A DNA stretch of 64,000 nucleotides from Nematostella vectensis (Eukaryota; Cnidaria; Anthozoa; Actiniaria; Edwardsiidae), in NCBI RefSeq assembly GCF_932526225.1, contig NC_064047.1, forward strand, positions 186,001 to 250,000. Direction: 5' to 3'. This document shows positions 50,066 to 62,850 of this stretch, one piece after another. Under the pieces are notes generated by a model, which searched no databases, was not told the origin of the DNA, and worked only from the letters and a program-made list of their open reading frames with translations. The stretch's first letter is position 1. Each line of letters opens with the position of its first letter. Position numbers and translations under genes: made by a program.

Positions 50066-50659
50066 ATCTTCATATTAGAATATTGACAAAATCCGCAATT
50101 TTGTCTACGCTGACTAAGTAAAGCTGTATTTTACTTTAAAGGGGCAGCAGCATAGTACTGCGCATGTCTGGAGTCAGTGATTATTGTAGGCTTTTAAGTG
50201 TCAACAAACAGTTGAACTTTTTAAAAGCTGTGAATACCTTATTAAATAATATGCAATATTATATTGAAAACTATGTTAATTGACAGTTTGTGGTCATTTT
50301 TTTTGTTTTGTTTAAAGTCTCCCACATGTACCAAAAGCTCATAAGTCAGTATTAGAATTTCAGTGAAGTTCATTGTGTCAGGGCTCTAGAGCTATTGCAA
50401 ATCTCTTAACCATGACACTCCCCCTTTAAAGGAAAGTAAAAAAAATCAAAATTGTTGGTGGGGGTCTCTGTTGTGTTTGTTTTCTTTTTAGTTTTGTTCT
50501 ATTATTATTATTATTATTATTATTATTTTCTTTTTTAGAGTGGGAGGGGAATTCAGCTAAAAATAGCCAAGGGTCAATTCAAGCAACTAGTACAAAAGAT
50601 GTTTTTTGCAGTCCTTTATTCAATATATTCAAGGTTATCATGCAATTCTGTTGTTTGAC

Positions 50660-50697
<38 letters not shown>

Positions 50698-50761
50698 GTC
50701 AGTATCATGTGAAAATCATAAAATAAATAGAAATAAAGACGTAAGGGGGGAGAATATTGAC
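50066..50761 (+). repeat. Unit 26, truncated family B unit
   Basis: Only 696 bp remain. The first about 600 bp of a B unit run up to an (AT)16 tract, then a 7-base inverted copy of the left flank follows, and the sequence jumps at 50702 to GTATCATGTG near the end of the core. About 1.34 kb is missing compared with unit 27, including the small TTAA element, the hairpins and most of the CpG-rich core. Confidence 0.95.
50656..50701. repeat. Perfect 46-bp palindrome at the truncation of unit 26
   Basis: TGACTGC (50656-50662), (AT)16 (50663-50694) and GCAGTCA (50695-50701) form a perfect palindrome. The left arm is the normal sequence before the AT tract; the right arm is its inverted copy and replaces the usual T-rich sequence after the tract. 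The deletion joins directly at 50702. AT tracts of this kind can extrude as cruciforms, and the pattern suggests fold-back synthesis during break repair. Confidence 0.93.
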
Positions 50762-51349
50762 ATCTTCATATTAGAATATTGACAAAATCCGCAATTTTGT
50801 CTACGCTGACTAAGTAAAGCTGTATTTTACTTTAAATGAGCAGCAGCATAGTACTGCGCATGTCTGGAGTCAGTGATTATTGTAGGCTTTTAAGTGTCAA
50901 CAAACAGTTGAACTTTTTAAAAGCTGTGAATACCTTATTAAATAATATGCAATATTATATTGAAAACTATGTTAATTGACAGTTTGTGGTCATTTTTTTT
51001 GTTTTGTTTAAAGTCTCCCACATGTACCAAAAGCTCATAAGTCAGTATTAGAATTTCACTGAAGTTCATTGTGTCAGGGCTCTAGAGCTATTGCAAATCT
51101 CTTAACCATGACACTCCCCCTTTAAAGGAAAGTAAAAAAAATCAAAATTGTTGGTGGGTGTCTCAGTTGTGTTTGTTTTCTTTTTAGTTTTGTTCTATTA
51201 TTATTATTATTATTATTTTCTTTTTTAGAGTGGGAGGGGAATTCAGCTAAAAATAGCCAAGGGTCAATTCAAGCAACTAGTACAAAAGATGTTTTTTGCA
51301 GTCCTTTATTCAATATATTCAAGGTTATCATGCAATTCTGTTGTTTGAC

Positions 51350-51387
<38 letters not shown>

Positions 51388-52786
51388 CATTCTTTTCATT
51401 ACAAGTTCTATATGTGTAAGTGGTGACCATAGCTATGATTACTATTATTTAGAATATTTTTTTACCTACTAAAAGAAAACAACTTGACTGCAAAACACTT
51501 ACTGTAGGGCACTCGATATTAGGCATTACCTTCATGTGGATGTAAGGTTGAAATGTCGAAACCTTAATTAACCCGTGAACTACGCTTTAGCGTATTACAC
51601 TTTGTTGTGATCTGATTCTATTGTTCTTTTTTGTGTTTTACTAACTATAACTGTTTAACTATCACACCTTGTTTCACGAGTTAATGAAAACCACTCTAAT
51701 TACTTACAGTAATTCTTTTTTAATATTATTATTTACTTGTATAATTTAGATGAGCAATACATATTTCTTCTTGGCCTTGTAGAGCTCATCTCGTTCCTCA
51801 AAAATAACAAACGAAATGAAGTTTGTTCTTATTTTGGTGCAAAGGAATCTACAGTAGTTTTCTAATCAGATAATTGTTTTTCTTTTAACACTAACCTGTT
51901 ATTTCAACAGCTCTTACTTGAGTTTGCTTGTCTCAGAAATATACCTTGCTTAATAAACAAAGACATGTTACAAACTTATTTAATAATAGGTAACAACTGC
52001 AATATTGTATGAAGAGAGTGCCCCTCTCTTCCCCCTGCTATTGTTGAAATTATGCTCAATAAACTTTTACCTCTTCCCTCTCCACCAGTTAAGCATTCTA
52101 TGTATGCTTCCCTGTACAAAATGCACCCCTTCAAATAGAACATTAAAGTTCACATACTTGTTTACTTCCTCAAACTCTTTGCTTTGTGTTTTTTGTTAAC
52201 TTCCTAGGAACAAATTGAATACATATAATCAATAAATCTAGCAAGCTTATTTTGCAAACTCTCTTTTTTTTATTATTTTTGCGCAAAACCTATCAGGACT
52301 AAGGGGGTCCAGCACAAAGAAAAAAAAACGAATTAAAAAAAAAGCCCATTGGCCTGGGATCGAACCCGGTCTGAAGAACAAAACGGAAACCATACATACG
52401 GATTACCCAATCGGTATGGCAACACAAGGCTTTTACGGAAGGCTGTAAAGAACCCGAAGGCCCCAAGCACCGATATTTCCGAGCGAATATGCTGTACAAC
52501 ACTCTTGCAAGGTATCCCAACCCGCGCATTAATGGGGAGGACAATAACCAGGATCCCAGGCCTGCAATACGGTTACGCCACGCACAGCTCGCCGAGATTG
52601 TGGATGACAAAAAATAGAGGTCTATTTGGGCGTCTTGGGTCCCTTGGGGACTCGCCATGCGCACGGGCGCATCTCTTTTATTGTGTACATGACATCAAAT
52701 TAGCGAAGAAAAAAGACGCTGTTTTGGTATCATGTGAAAATCATAAAATAAATAGAAATAAAGACGTAAGGGGGGAGAATATTGAC
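50762..52786 (+). repeat. Unit 27, family B
   Basis: The 2,025-bp unit has an (AT)16 tract at 51353-51384, the same count as unit 26. The core lacks one T (AAGGTATCCC near 52510), which joins two core reading frames into one 152-codon frame; I treat this as accidental. Private changes include GGTGGGTGTC and CCTTAATTAACCC. Confidence 0.93.
51353..51384 (+). repeat. (AT)16 microsatellite in unit 27
   Basis: Sixteen AT repeats, the same number as in the palindrome of unit 26, are followed by a shorter T run than in other units. The equality suggests that units 26 and 27 derive from one expanded allele. Confidence 0.92.
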
Positions 52787-54802
52787 ATCTTCATATTAGA
52801 ATATTGACAAAATCCGCAATTTTGTCTACGCTGACTAAGTAAAGCTGTATTTTACTTTAAATGGGCAGCAGCATAGTACTGCGCATGTCTGGAGTCAGTG
52901 ATTATTGTAGGCTTTTAAGTGTCAACAAACAGTTGAACTTTTTAAAAGCTGTGAATACCTTATTAAATAATATGCAATATTATATTGAAAACTATGTTAA
53001 TTGACAGTTTGTGGTCATTTTTTTTTTTGTTTTGTTTAAAGTCTCCCACATGTACCAAAAGCTCATATGTCAGTATTAGAATTTCACTGAAGTTCATTGT
53101 GTCAGGGCTCTAGAGCTATTGCAAATCTCTTAACCATGACACTCCCCCTTTAAAGGAAAGTAAAAAAAATCAAAATTGTTGGTGGGGGTCTCTGTTGTGT
53201 TTGTTTTCTTTTTAGTTTTGTTCTATTATTATTATTATTATTATTATTTTCTTTTTTAGAGGGGGAGGGGAATTCAGCTAAAAATAGCCAAGGGTCAATT
53301 CAAGCAACTAGTACAAAAGATGTTTTTTGCAGTCCTTTATTCAATATATTCAAGGTTATCATGCAATTCTGTTGTTTGACTGCATATATATATATATATT
53401 TTTTCATTCTTTTCATTACAAGTTCTATATGTGTAAGTGGTGACCATAGCTATGATTACTATTATTTAGAATATTTTTTTACCTACTAAAAGAAAACAAC
53501 TTGACTGCAAAACACTTACTGTAGGGCACTCGATATTAGGCATTACCTTCATGTGGATGTAAGGTTGAAATGTCAAAACCTTCATTAACCCGTGAACTAC
53601 GCTTTAGCGTATTACACTTTGTTGTGATCTGATTCTATTGTTCTTTTTTGTGTTTTACTAACTATAACTGTTTAACTATCACACCTTGTTTCACGAGTTA
53701 ATGAAAACCACTCTAATTACTTACAGTAATTCTTTTTTAATATTATTATTTACTTGTATAATTTAGATGAGCAATACATATTTCTTCTTGGCCTTGTAGA
53801 GCTCATCTCGTTCCTCAAAAATAACAAACGAAATTAAGTTTGTTCTTATTTTGGTGCAAAGGAATCTACAGTAGTTTTCTAATCAGATAATTGTTTTTCT
53901 TTTAACACTAACCTGCTTTTCAACAGCTCTTACTTGAGTTTGCTTGTCTCAGAAATATACCTTGCTTAATAAACAAAGACATGTTACAAACTTATTTAAT
54001 AATAGGTAACAACTGCAATATTGTATGAAGAGAGTGCCCCTCTCTTCCCCCTGCTATTGTTGAAATTATGCTCAATAAACTTTTACCTCTTCCCTCTCCA
54101 CCAGTTAAGCATTCTATGTATGCTTACCTGTACAAAATGCACCCCTTCAAATAGAACATTAAAGTTCACATACTTGTTTACTTCCTCAAACTCTTTGCTT
54201 TGTGTTTTTTGTTAACTTCCTAGGAACAAATTGAATACATATAATCAATAAATCTAGCAAGCTTATTTTGCAAACTCTCTTTTTTTTATTATTTTTGCGC
54301 AAAACCTATCAGGAATAAGGGGGTCCAGCACAAAGAAAAAAAAACGAATTAAAAAAAAAGCCCATTGGCCTGGGATCGAACCCGGTCTGAAGAACAAAAC
54401 GGAAACCATACATACGGATTACCCAATCGGTATGGCAACACAAGGCTTTTACGGAAGGCTGTAAAGAACCCGAAGGCCCCAAGCACCGATATTTCCGAGC
54501 GAATATGCTGTACAACACTCTTGCAAGGTATCCCAACCCGCGCATTAATGGGGAGGACAATAACCAGGATCCCAGGCCTGTAATACGGTTACGCCACGCA
54601 CAGCTCGCCGAGATTGTGGATGACAAAAAATAGAGGTCTATTTGGGCGTCTTGGGTCCCTTGGGGACTCGCCATGCGCACGGGCGCATCTCTTTTATTGT
54701 GTACATGACATCAAATTAGCGAAGAAAAAAGACGCTGTTTTGGTATCATGTGAAAATCATAAAATAAATAGAAATAAAGACGTAAGGGGGGAGAATATTG
54801 AC
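52787..54802 (+). repeat. Unit 28, family B
   Basis: The 2,016-bp unit starts its first TTAA segment with AAATGGGC, has an ATT tract of eight repeats, and carries the same one-T core deletion as units 4 and 27 (near 54528). A private change is CTAACCTGCTTTTC near 53908. Confidence 0.93.
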
Positions 54803-56808
54803 ATCTTCATATTAGAATATTGACAAAATCCGCAATTTTGTCTACGCTGACTAAGTAAAGCTGTATTTTACTTTAAATGGGCAGCAGCATAGTACTGGTC
54901 ATGTCTGGAGTCAGTGATTATTGTAGGCTTTTAAGTGTCAACAAACAGTTGAACTTTTTAAAAGCTGTGAATACCTTATTAAATAATATGCAATATAATA
55001 TTGAAAACTATGTTAATTGACAGTTTGTGGTCATTTTTTTTTGTTTTGTTTAAAGTCTCCCACATGTACCAAAAGCTCATAAGTCAGTATTAGAATTTCA
55101 CTGAAGTTCATTGTGTCAGGGCTCTAGAGCTATTGCAAATCTCTTAACCATGACACTCCCCCTTTAAAGGAAAGTAAAAAAAATCAAAATTGTTGGTGGG
55201 GTTCTCTGTTGTGTTTGTTTTCTTTTTAGTTTTGTTCTATTATTATTATTATTATTTTCTTTTTTAGAGGGGGAGGGGAATTCAGCTAAAAATAGCCAAG
55301 GGTCAATTCAAGCAACTAGTACAAAAGATGTTTTTTTGCAGTCCTTTATTCAATGTATTCAAGGTTATCATGCAATTCTGTTGTTTGACTGCATATATAT
55401 ATATTTTTTCTTTATTTTCATTACAAGTTATATATGTGTAAGTGGTGACCATAGCTATGATTACTATTATTTAGAATATTTTTTTACCTACTAAAAGAAA
55501 ACAACTTGACTGCAAAACACTTACTGTAGGGCACTCGATATTAGGCATTACCTTCATGTGGATGTAAGGTTGAAATGTCAAAACCTTCATTAACCCGTGA
55601 ACTACGCTTTAGCGTATTACACTTTGTTGTGATCTGATTCTATTGTTCTTTTTTGTGTTTTACTAACTATAACTGTTTAACTATCACACCTTGTTTCACG
55701 AGTTAATGAAAACCACTCTAATTACTTACAGTAATTCTTTTTTAATATTATTATTTACTTGTATAATTTAGATGAGCAATACATATTTCTTCTTGGCCTT
55801 GTAGAGCTCATCTCGTTCCTCAAAAATAACAAACGAAATGAAGTTTGTTCTTATTTTGGTGCAAAGGAATCTACAGTAGTTTTCTAATCAGATAATTGTT
55901 TTTCTTTTAACACTCACCTGTTATTTCAACAGCTCTTACTTGAGTTTGCTTGTCTCAGAAATATACCTTGCTTAATAAACAAAGACATGTTACAAACTTA
56001 TTTAATAATAGGTAACAACTGCAATATTGTATGAAGAGAGTGCCCCTCTCTTCCCCCTGCTATTGTTGAAATTATTCTCAATAAACTTTTACCTCTTCCC
56101 TCTCCACCAGTTAAGCATTCTATGTATGCTTCCCTGTACAAAATGCACCCCTTCAAATAGAACATTAAAGTTCACATACTTGTTTACTTCCTCAAACTCT
56201 TTGCTTTGTGTTTTTTGTTAACTTCCTAGGAACAAATTGAATACATATAATCAATAAATCTAGCAAGCTTATTTTGCAAACTCTCTTTTTTTTATTATTT
56301 TTGCGCAAAACCTATCAGGACTAAAGGGGTCCAGCACAAGAAAAAAAAACGAATTAAAAAAAAAGCCCATTGGCCTGGGATCGAACCCGGTCTGAAGAAC
56401 AAAACGGAAACCATACATACGGATTACCCAATCGGTATGGCAACACAAGGCTTTTACGGAAGGCTGTAAAGAACCCGAAGGCCCAAAGCACCGATATTTC
56501 CGAGCGAATATGCTGTACAACACTCTTGCAAGGTTATCCCAACCCGCGCATTAATGGGGAGGACAATAACCAGGATCCCAGGCCTGTAATACGGTTACGC
56601 CACGCACAGCTCGCCGAGATTGTGGATGACAAAAAATAGAGGTCTATTTGGGCGTCTTGGGTCCCTTGGGGACTCGCCATGCGCACGGGCGCATCTCTTT
56701 TATTGTGTACATGACATCAAATTAGCGAAGAAAAAAGACGCTGTTTTGGTATCATGTGAAAATCATAAAATAAATAGAAATAAAGACGTAAGGGGGGAGA
56801 ATATTGAC
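54803..56808 (+). repeat. Unit 29, family B
   Basis: The 2,006-bp unit has shorter AT and ATT tracts. It has TACTGGTCATG near 54894 where most units read TACTGCGCATG. The core reads GGCCCAAAGC, with one base changed. Confidence 0.93.
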
Positions 56809-58827
56809 ATCTTCATATTAGAATATTGACAAAATCCGCAATTTTGTCTACGCTGACTAAGTAAAGCTGTATTTTACTTTAAAGGTGCAGCAGCATAGTA
56901 CTGCGCATGTCTGGAGTCAGTGATTATTGTAGGCTTTTAAGTGTCAACAAACAGTTGAACTTTTTAAAAGCTGTGAATACCTTATTAAATAATATGCAAT
57001 ATTATATTGAAAACTATGTTAATTGACAGTTTGTGGTCATTTTTTTTGTTTTGTTTAAAGTCTCCCACATGTACCAAAAGCTCATAAGTCAGTATTAGAA
57101 TTTCACTGAAGTTCATTGTGTCAGGGCTCTAGAGCTATTGCAAATCTCTTAACCATGACACTCCCCCTTTAAAGGAAAGTAAAAAAAATCAAAATTGTTG
57201 GTGGGGGTCTCTGTTGTGTTTGTTTTCTTTTTAGTTTTGTTCTATTATTATTATTATTATTATTATTTTCTTTTTTAGAGTGGGAGGGGAATTCAGCTAA
57301 AAATAGCCAAGGGTCAATTCAAGCAACTAGTACAAAAGTTGTTTTTTGCAGTCCTTTATTCAATATATTCAAGGTTATCATGCAATTCTGTTGTTTGACT
57401 GCATATATATATATATATATATATATTTTTTCATTCTTTTCATTACAAGTTCTATATGTGTAAGTGGTGACCATAGCTATGATTACTATTATTTAGAATA
57501 TTTTTTACCTACTAAAAGAAAACAACTTGACTGCAAAACACTTACTGTAGGGCACTCGATATTAGGCATTACCTTCATGTGGATGTAAGGTTGAAATGTC
57601 AAAACCTTCATTAACCCGTGAACTACGCTTTAGCGTATTACACTTTGTTGTGATCTGATTCTATTGTTCTTTTTTGTGTTTTACTAACTATAACTGTTTA
57701 ACTATCACACCTTGTTTCACGAGTTAATGAAAACCACTCTAATTACTTACAGTAATTATTTTTTAATATTATTATTTACTTGTATAATTTAGATGAGCAA
57801 TACATATTTCTTCTTGGCCTTGTAGAGCTCATCTCGTTCCTCAAAAATAACAAACGAAATGAAGTTTGTTCTTATTTTGGTGCGAAGGAATCTACAGTAG
57901 TTTTCTAATCAGATAATTGTTTTTCTTTTAACACTAACCTGTTATTTCAACAGCTCTTACTTGAGTTTGCTTGTCTCAGAAATATACCTTGCTTAATAAA
58001 CAAAGACATGTTACAAACTTATTTAATAATAGGTAACAACTGCAATATTGTATGAAGAGAGTGCCCCTCTCTTCCCCCTGATATTGTTGAAATTATGCTC
58101 AATAAACTTTTACCTCTTCCCTCTCCACCAGTTAAGCATTCTATGTATGCTTCCCTGTACAAAATGCACCCCTTCAAATAGAACATTAAAGTTCACATAC
58201 TTGTTTACTTCCTCAAACTCTTTGCTTTGTGTTTTTTGTTAACTTCCTAGGAACAAATTGAATACATATAATCAATAAATCCAGCAAACTTATTTTGCAA
58301 ACTCACTTTTTTTATTATTTTTGCGCAAAACCAATCAGGATTAGGGGGGTCAAGCACAAAGAAAGAAAACGAATAAAAAAAAAGCCCATTGGCCTGGGAT
58401 CGAACCCGGTCTGAAGAACAAAACGGAAACCATACATACGGATTACCCAATCGGTATGGCAGCACAAGGCTTTTACGGAAGGCTGTAAAGAACCCGAAGG
58501 CCCCAAGCACCGATATTTCCGAGCGAATATGCTGTACAACACTCTTGCAAGGTTATCCCAACCCGCGCATTAATGGGGAGGACAATAACCAGGATCCCAG
58601 GCCTGTAATACGGTTACGACACGCACATCTCGCCGAGATTGTGGATGACAAAAAATAGAGGTCTATTTGGGCGTCTTGGGTCCCTTGGGGACTCGCCATG
58701 CGCACGGGCGCATCTCTTTTATTGTGTACATGACATCAAATTAGCGAAGAAAAAAGACGCTGTTTTGGTATCATGTGAAAAGCATAAAATAAATAGAAAT
58801 AAAGACGTAAGTTGGGAGAATATTGAC
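56809..58827 (+). repeat. Unit 30, B-to-A mosaic
   Basis: The 2,019-bp unit is family B to at least 58192 and family A from 58282, the same switch interval as unit 6. The core has CGGTTACGACACG and CACATCTCG variants that damage the A-box-like motif. The end is GTTGGGAGAAT, as in unit 6. Confidence 0.92.
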
Positions 58828-60829
58828 ATATTCATATTAGAATATTGACAAAATCCGCAATATTGTCTACGCTGACTAAGTAAAGCTATATTTTACTTTA
58901 AAGGGGCAGCAGCATAGTACTGCGCATGTCTGGAGTCAGTGTTTATTGTAGGCTTTTAAGTGTCAACAAACAGTTGAACTTTTTAAAAGCTGTGAATACC
59001 TTATTAAATAATATGTAATATTATATTGAAAACTATGTTAATGGACAGTTTGTGGTCATTTTTTTTGTTTTGTTTAAGGTCTCCCACATGTACCAAAAGC
59101 TCATAAGTCAGTATTAGAATTTCACTGAAGTTCATTGAGTCAGGGCTCTAGAGCTATTGCAAATCTCTTAAACATGACACTCCCCCTTTAAAGGAAAGTA
59201 AAAAAAAAATCAAAATTGTTGGTGGGGGTCTCTGCTGTGTTTGTTTTCCTTTTAGTTTTGTTCTATTATTATTATTATTTTCTTTTTTAGAGTGGGAGGG
59301 GAATTCAGCTAAAAATAGCCAAGGGTCAATTCAAGCAACTAGTTCAAAAGATGTTTTTTTGCAGTCCTTTATTCAATATATTCAAGGTTATTATGCAATT
59401 CTGTTGTTTGACTGCATATATATATTTTTTCTATCTTTTCATTACGAGTGCTATATGTGTAAGTGGTGACCATAGCTATGATTACTATTATTTAGAATAA
59501 TTTTTTACCTACTAACAGAAAACAACTTGACTGCAAAACACTTACTGTAGGGCACTCGATATTAGGCATTACTTTCATGTGGATGTAAGGTTGAAATGTC
59601 AAAACTTTCATTAACCCGTGAACTACGCTTTAGCGTATCACACTTTGTTGTGATCTGATTCTATTGTTCTTTTTTGTGTTTTACTAACTATTACCGTTTA
59701 ACTATCACACTTTGTTTCACGGGTTAATGAAAACCACTCTAATTACTTACAGTAGTTCTTTTTTAATATTATCATTTACTTGTATAATTTAGATGAGCAA
59801 TACATATTTCTTTATGGCTTTGTAGAGCTCATCTCGTTTCTCATAAATAACAAACTAAATGAAGTTTGTTCTTATTTTGGTGCAAAGGAATCTACAGTAG
59901 TTTTCTAACCAGATAATTGGTTTTCTTTTAACACTCACCTGTTATTTCAACAGCCTTACTTGAGTTTGCTTGTCTCAGAAAAAGACCTTGCTTAATAAAC
60001 AAAGACATGTTACAAACTTATTTAATAATAGGTTACAACTGCAATATTGTATAAAGAGAGTCCCCCTCCCTTCCCCCTGATATTGTTGACATTATGCTCA
60101 ATAAACTGTTACCTCTCCCCTCTCCACCAGTTAAGCATTCTATGTATGCTTCCGTGTACAAAATGCGCCCCTTCAAATAGAACATTAAAGTGCACATACT
60201 TGTTTACTTCCTCAAACTCTTTGCTTTGTGTTTTTTGTTAACTTCCTAGGAACAAATTGAATACATATAATCAATAAATCTAGCAAGCTTATTTTGCAAA
60301 CTCTCTTTTTTTATTATTTTTGCGCAAAACCTATCAGGACTAAGGGGGTCCAGCACAAAGAAAAAAAAAACGAATTAAAAAAAAAGCCCATTGGCCTGGG
60401 ATCGAACCCGGTCTGAAGAACAAAACGGAAACCATACATACGGATTACCCAATCGGTATGGCAACACAAGGCTTTTACGGAAGGCTGTAAAGAACCCGAA
60501 GGCCCCAAGCACCGATATTTCCGAGCGAATATGCTGTACAACACTCTTGCAAGGTTATCCCAACCCGCGCATTAATGGGGAGGACAATAACCAGGATCCC
60601 AGGCCTGTAATACGGTTACGCCACGCACAGCTCGCCGAGATTGTGGATGACAAAAAATAGAGGTCTATTTGGGCGTCTTGGGTCCCTTGGGGACTCGCCA
60701 TGCGCACGGGCTCATCTCTTTTATTGTGTACATGACATCAAATTAGCGAAGAAAAAAGACGCTGTTTTGGTATCATGTGAAAAGCATAAAATAAATAGAA
60801 ATAAAGACGTAAGGGGGGAGAATATTGAC
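58828..60829 (+). repeat. Unit 31, A-to-B mosaic
   Basis: The 2,002-bp unit is family A to 60192 and family B from 60281, the reverse switch of units 6 and 30 at the same place in the unit. The GGGCTCAT variant is present in the core. Confidence 0.92.
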
Positions 60830-62850
60830 ATATTCATATTAGAATATTGACAAAATCCGCAATATTGTCTACGCTGACTAAGTAAAGCTGTATTTTACCT
60901 TAAAGGGGCAGCAGCATAGTACTGCGCATGTCTGGAGTCAGTGATTATTGTAGGCTTTTAAGTGTCAACAAACAGTTGAACTTTTTAAAAGCTGTGAATA
61001 CCTTATTAAATAATATGCAATATTATATTGAAAACTATGTTAATTGACAGTTTGTGGTCATTTTTTTTGTTTTGTTTAAAGTCTCCCACATGTACCAAAA
61101 GCTCATAAGTCAGTATTAGAATTTCACTGAAGTTCATTGTGTCAGGGCTCTAGAGCTATTGCAAATCTCTTAACCATGACACTCCCCCTTTAAAGGAAAG
61201 TAAAAAAAAATCAAAATTGTTGGTGGGGGTCTCTGTTGTGTTTGTTTTCTTTTTAGTTTTGTTCTATTATTATTATTATTATTATTTTCTTTTTTAGAGT
61301 GGGAGGGGAATTCAGCTAAAAATAGCCAAGGGTCAATTCAAGCAACTAGTACAAAAGATGTTTTTTGCAGTCCTTTATTCAATATATTCAAGGTTATCAT
61401 GCAATTCTGTTGTTTGACTGCATATATATATATATATATATATATTTTTTCATTCTTTTCATTACAAGTTCTATATGTGTAAGTGGTGACCATAGCTATG
61501 ATTACTATTATTTAGAATATTTTTTTACCTACTAAAAGAAAACAACTTGACTGCAAAACACTTACTGTAGGGCACTCGATATTAGGCATTACCTTCATGT
61601 GGATGTAAGGTTGAAATGTCAAAACCTTCATTAACCCGTGAACTACGCTTTAGCGTATTACACTTTGTTGTGATCTGATTCTATTGTTCTTTTTTGTGTT
61701 TTACTAACTATAACTGTTTAACTATCACACCTTGTTTCACGAGTTAATGAAAACCACTCTAATTACTTACAGTAATTCTTTTTTAATATTATTATTTACT
61801 TGTATAATTTAGATGAGCAATACATATTTCTTCTTGGCCTTGTAGAGCTCATCTCGTTCCTCAAAAATAACAAACGAAATGAAGTTTGTTCTTATTTTGG
61901 TGCAAAGGAATCTACAGTAGTTTTCTAATCAGATAATTGTTTTTCTTTTAACACTCACCTGTTATTTCAACAGCTCTTACTTGAGTTTGCTTGTCTCAGA
62001 AATATACCTTGCTTAATAAACAAAGACATGTTACAAACTTATTTAATAATAGGTAACAACTGCAATATTGTATGAAGAGAGTGCCCCTCTCTTCCCCCTG
62101 CTATTGTTGAAATTATTCTCAATAAACTTTTACCTCTTCCCTCTCCACCAGTTAAGCATTCTATGTATGCTTCCCTGTACAAAATGCACCCCTTCAAATA
62201 GAACATTAAAGTTCACATACTTGTTTACTTCCTCAAACTCTTTGCTTTGTGTTTTTTGTTAACTTCCTAGGAACAAATTGAATACATATAATCAATAAAT
62301 CTAGCAAGCTTATTTTGCAAACTCTCTTTTTTTATTATTTTTGCGCAAAACCTATCAGGACTAAGGGGGTCCAGCACAAAGAAAAAAAAAACGAATTAAA
62401 AAAAAAGCCCATTGGCCTGGGATCGAACCCGGTCTGAAGAACAAAACGGAAACCATACATACGGATTACCCAATCGGTATGGCAACACAAGGCTTTTACG
62501 GAAGGCTGTAAAGAACCCGAAGGCCCCAAGCACCGATATTTCCGAGCGAATATGCTGTACAACACTCTTGCAAGGTTATCCCAACCCGCGCATTAATGGG
62601 GAGGACAATAACCAGGATCCCAGGCCTGTAATACGGTTACGCCACGCACAGCTCGCCGAGATTGTGGATGACAAAAAATAGAGGTCTATTTGGGCGTCTT
62701 GGGTCCCTTGGGGACTCGCCATGCGCACGGGCTCATCTCTTTTATTGTGTACATGACATCAAATTAGCGAAGAAAAAAGACGCTGTTTTGGTATCATGTG
62801 AAAAGCATAAAATAAATAGAAATAAAGACGTAAGGGGGGAGAATATTGTC
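60830..62850 (+). repeat. Unit 32, family B
   Basis: The 2,021-bp unit is a clean family B example, opening with TTACCTTAAAGG and carrying long AT and ATT tracts. Its core differs from a typical family A core at only two or three bases. The last core bases read ATTGTCATATTC, a private change. Confidence 0.93.

Noticed and set aside
52299-52807. Long frames in unit 27 (152 codons plus, 121 codons minus)
   Set aside because: Both result from a single missing T in the core; the other units lack them, apart from shorter frames in units 4 and 28, which share the deletion. They overlap on opposite strands and show no known protein features.
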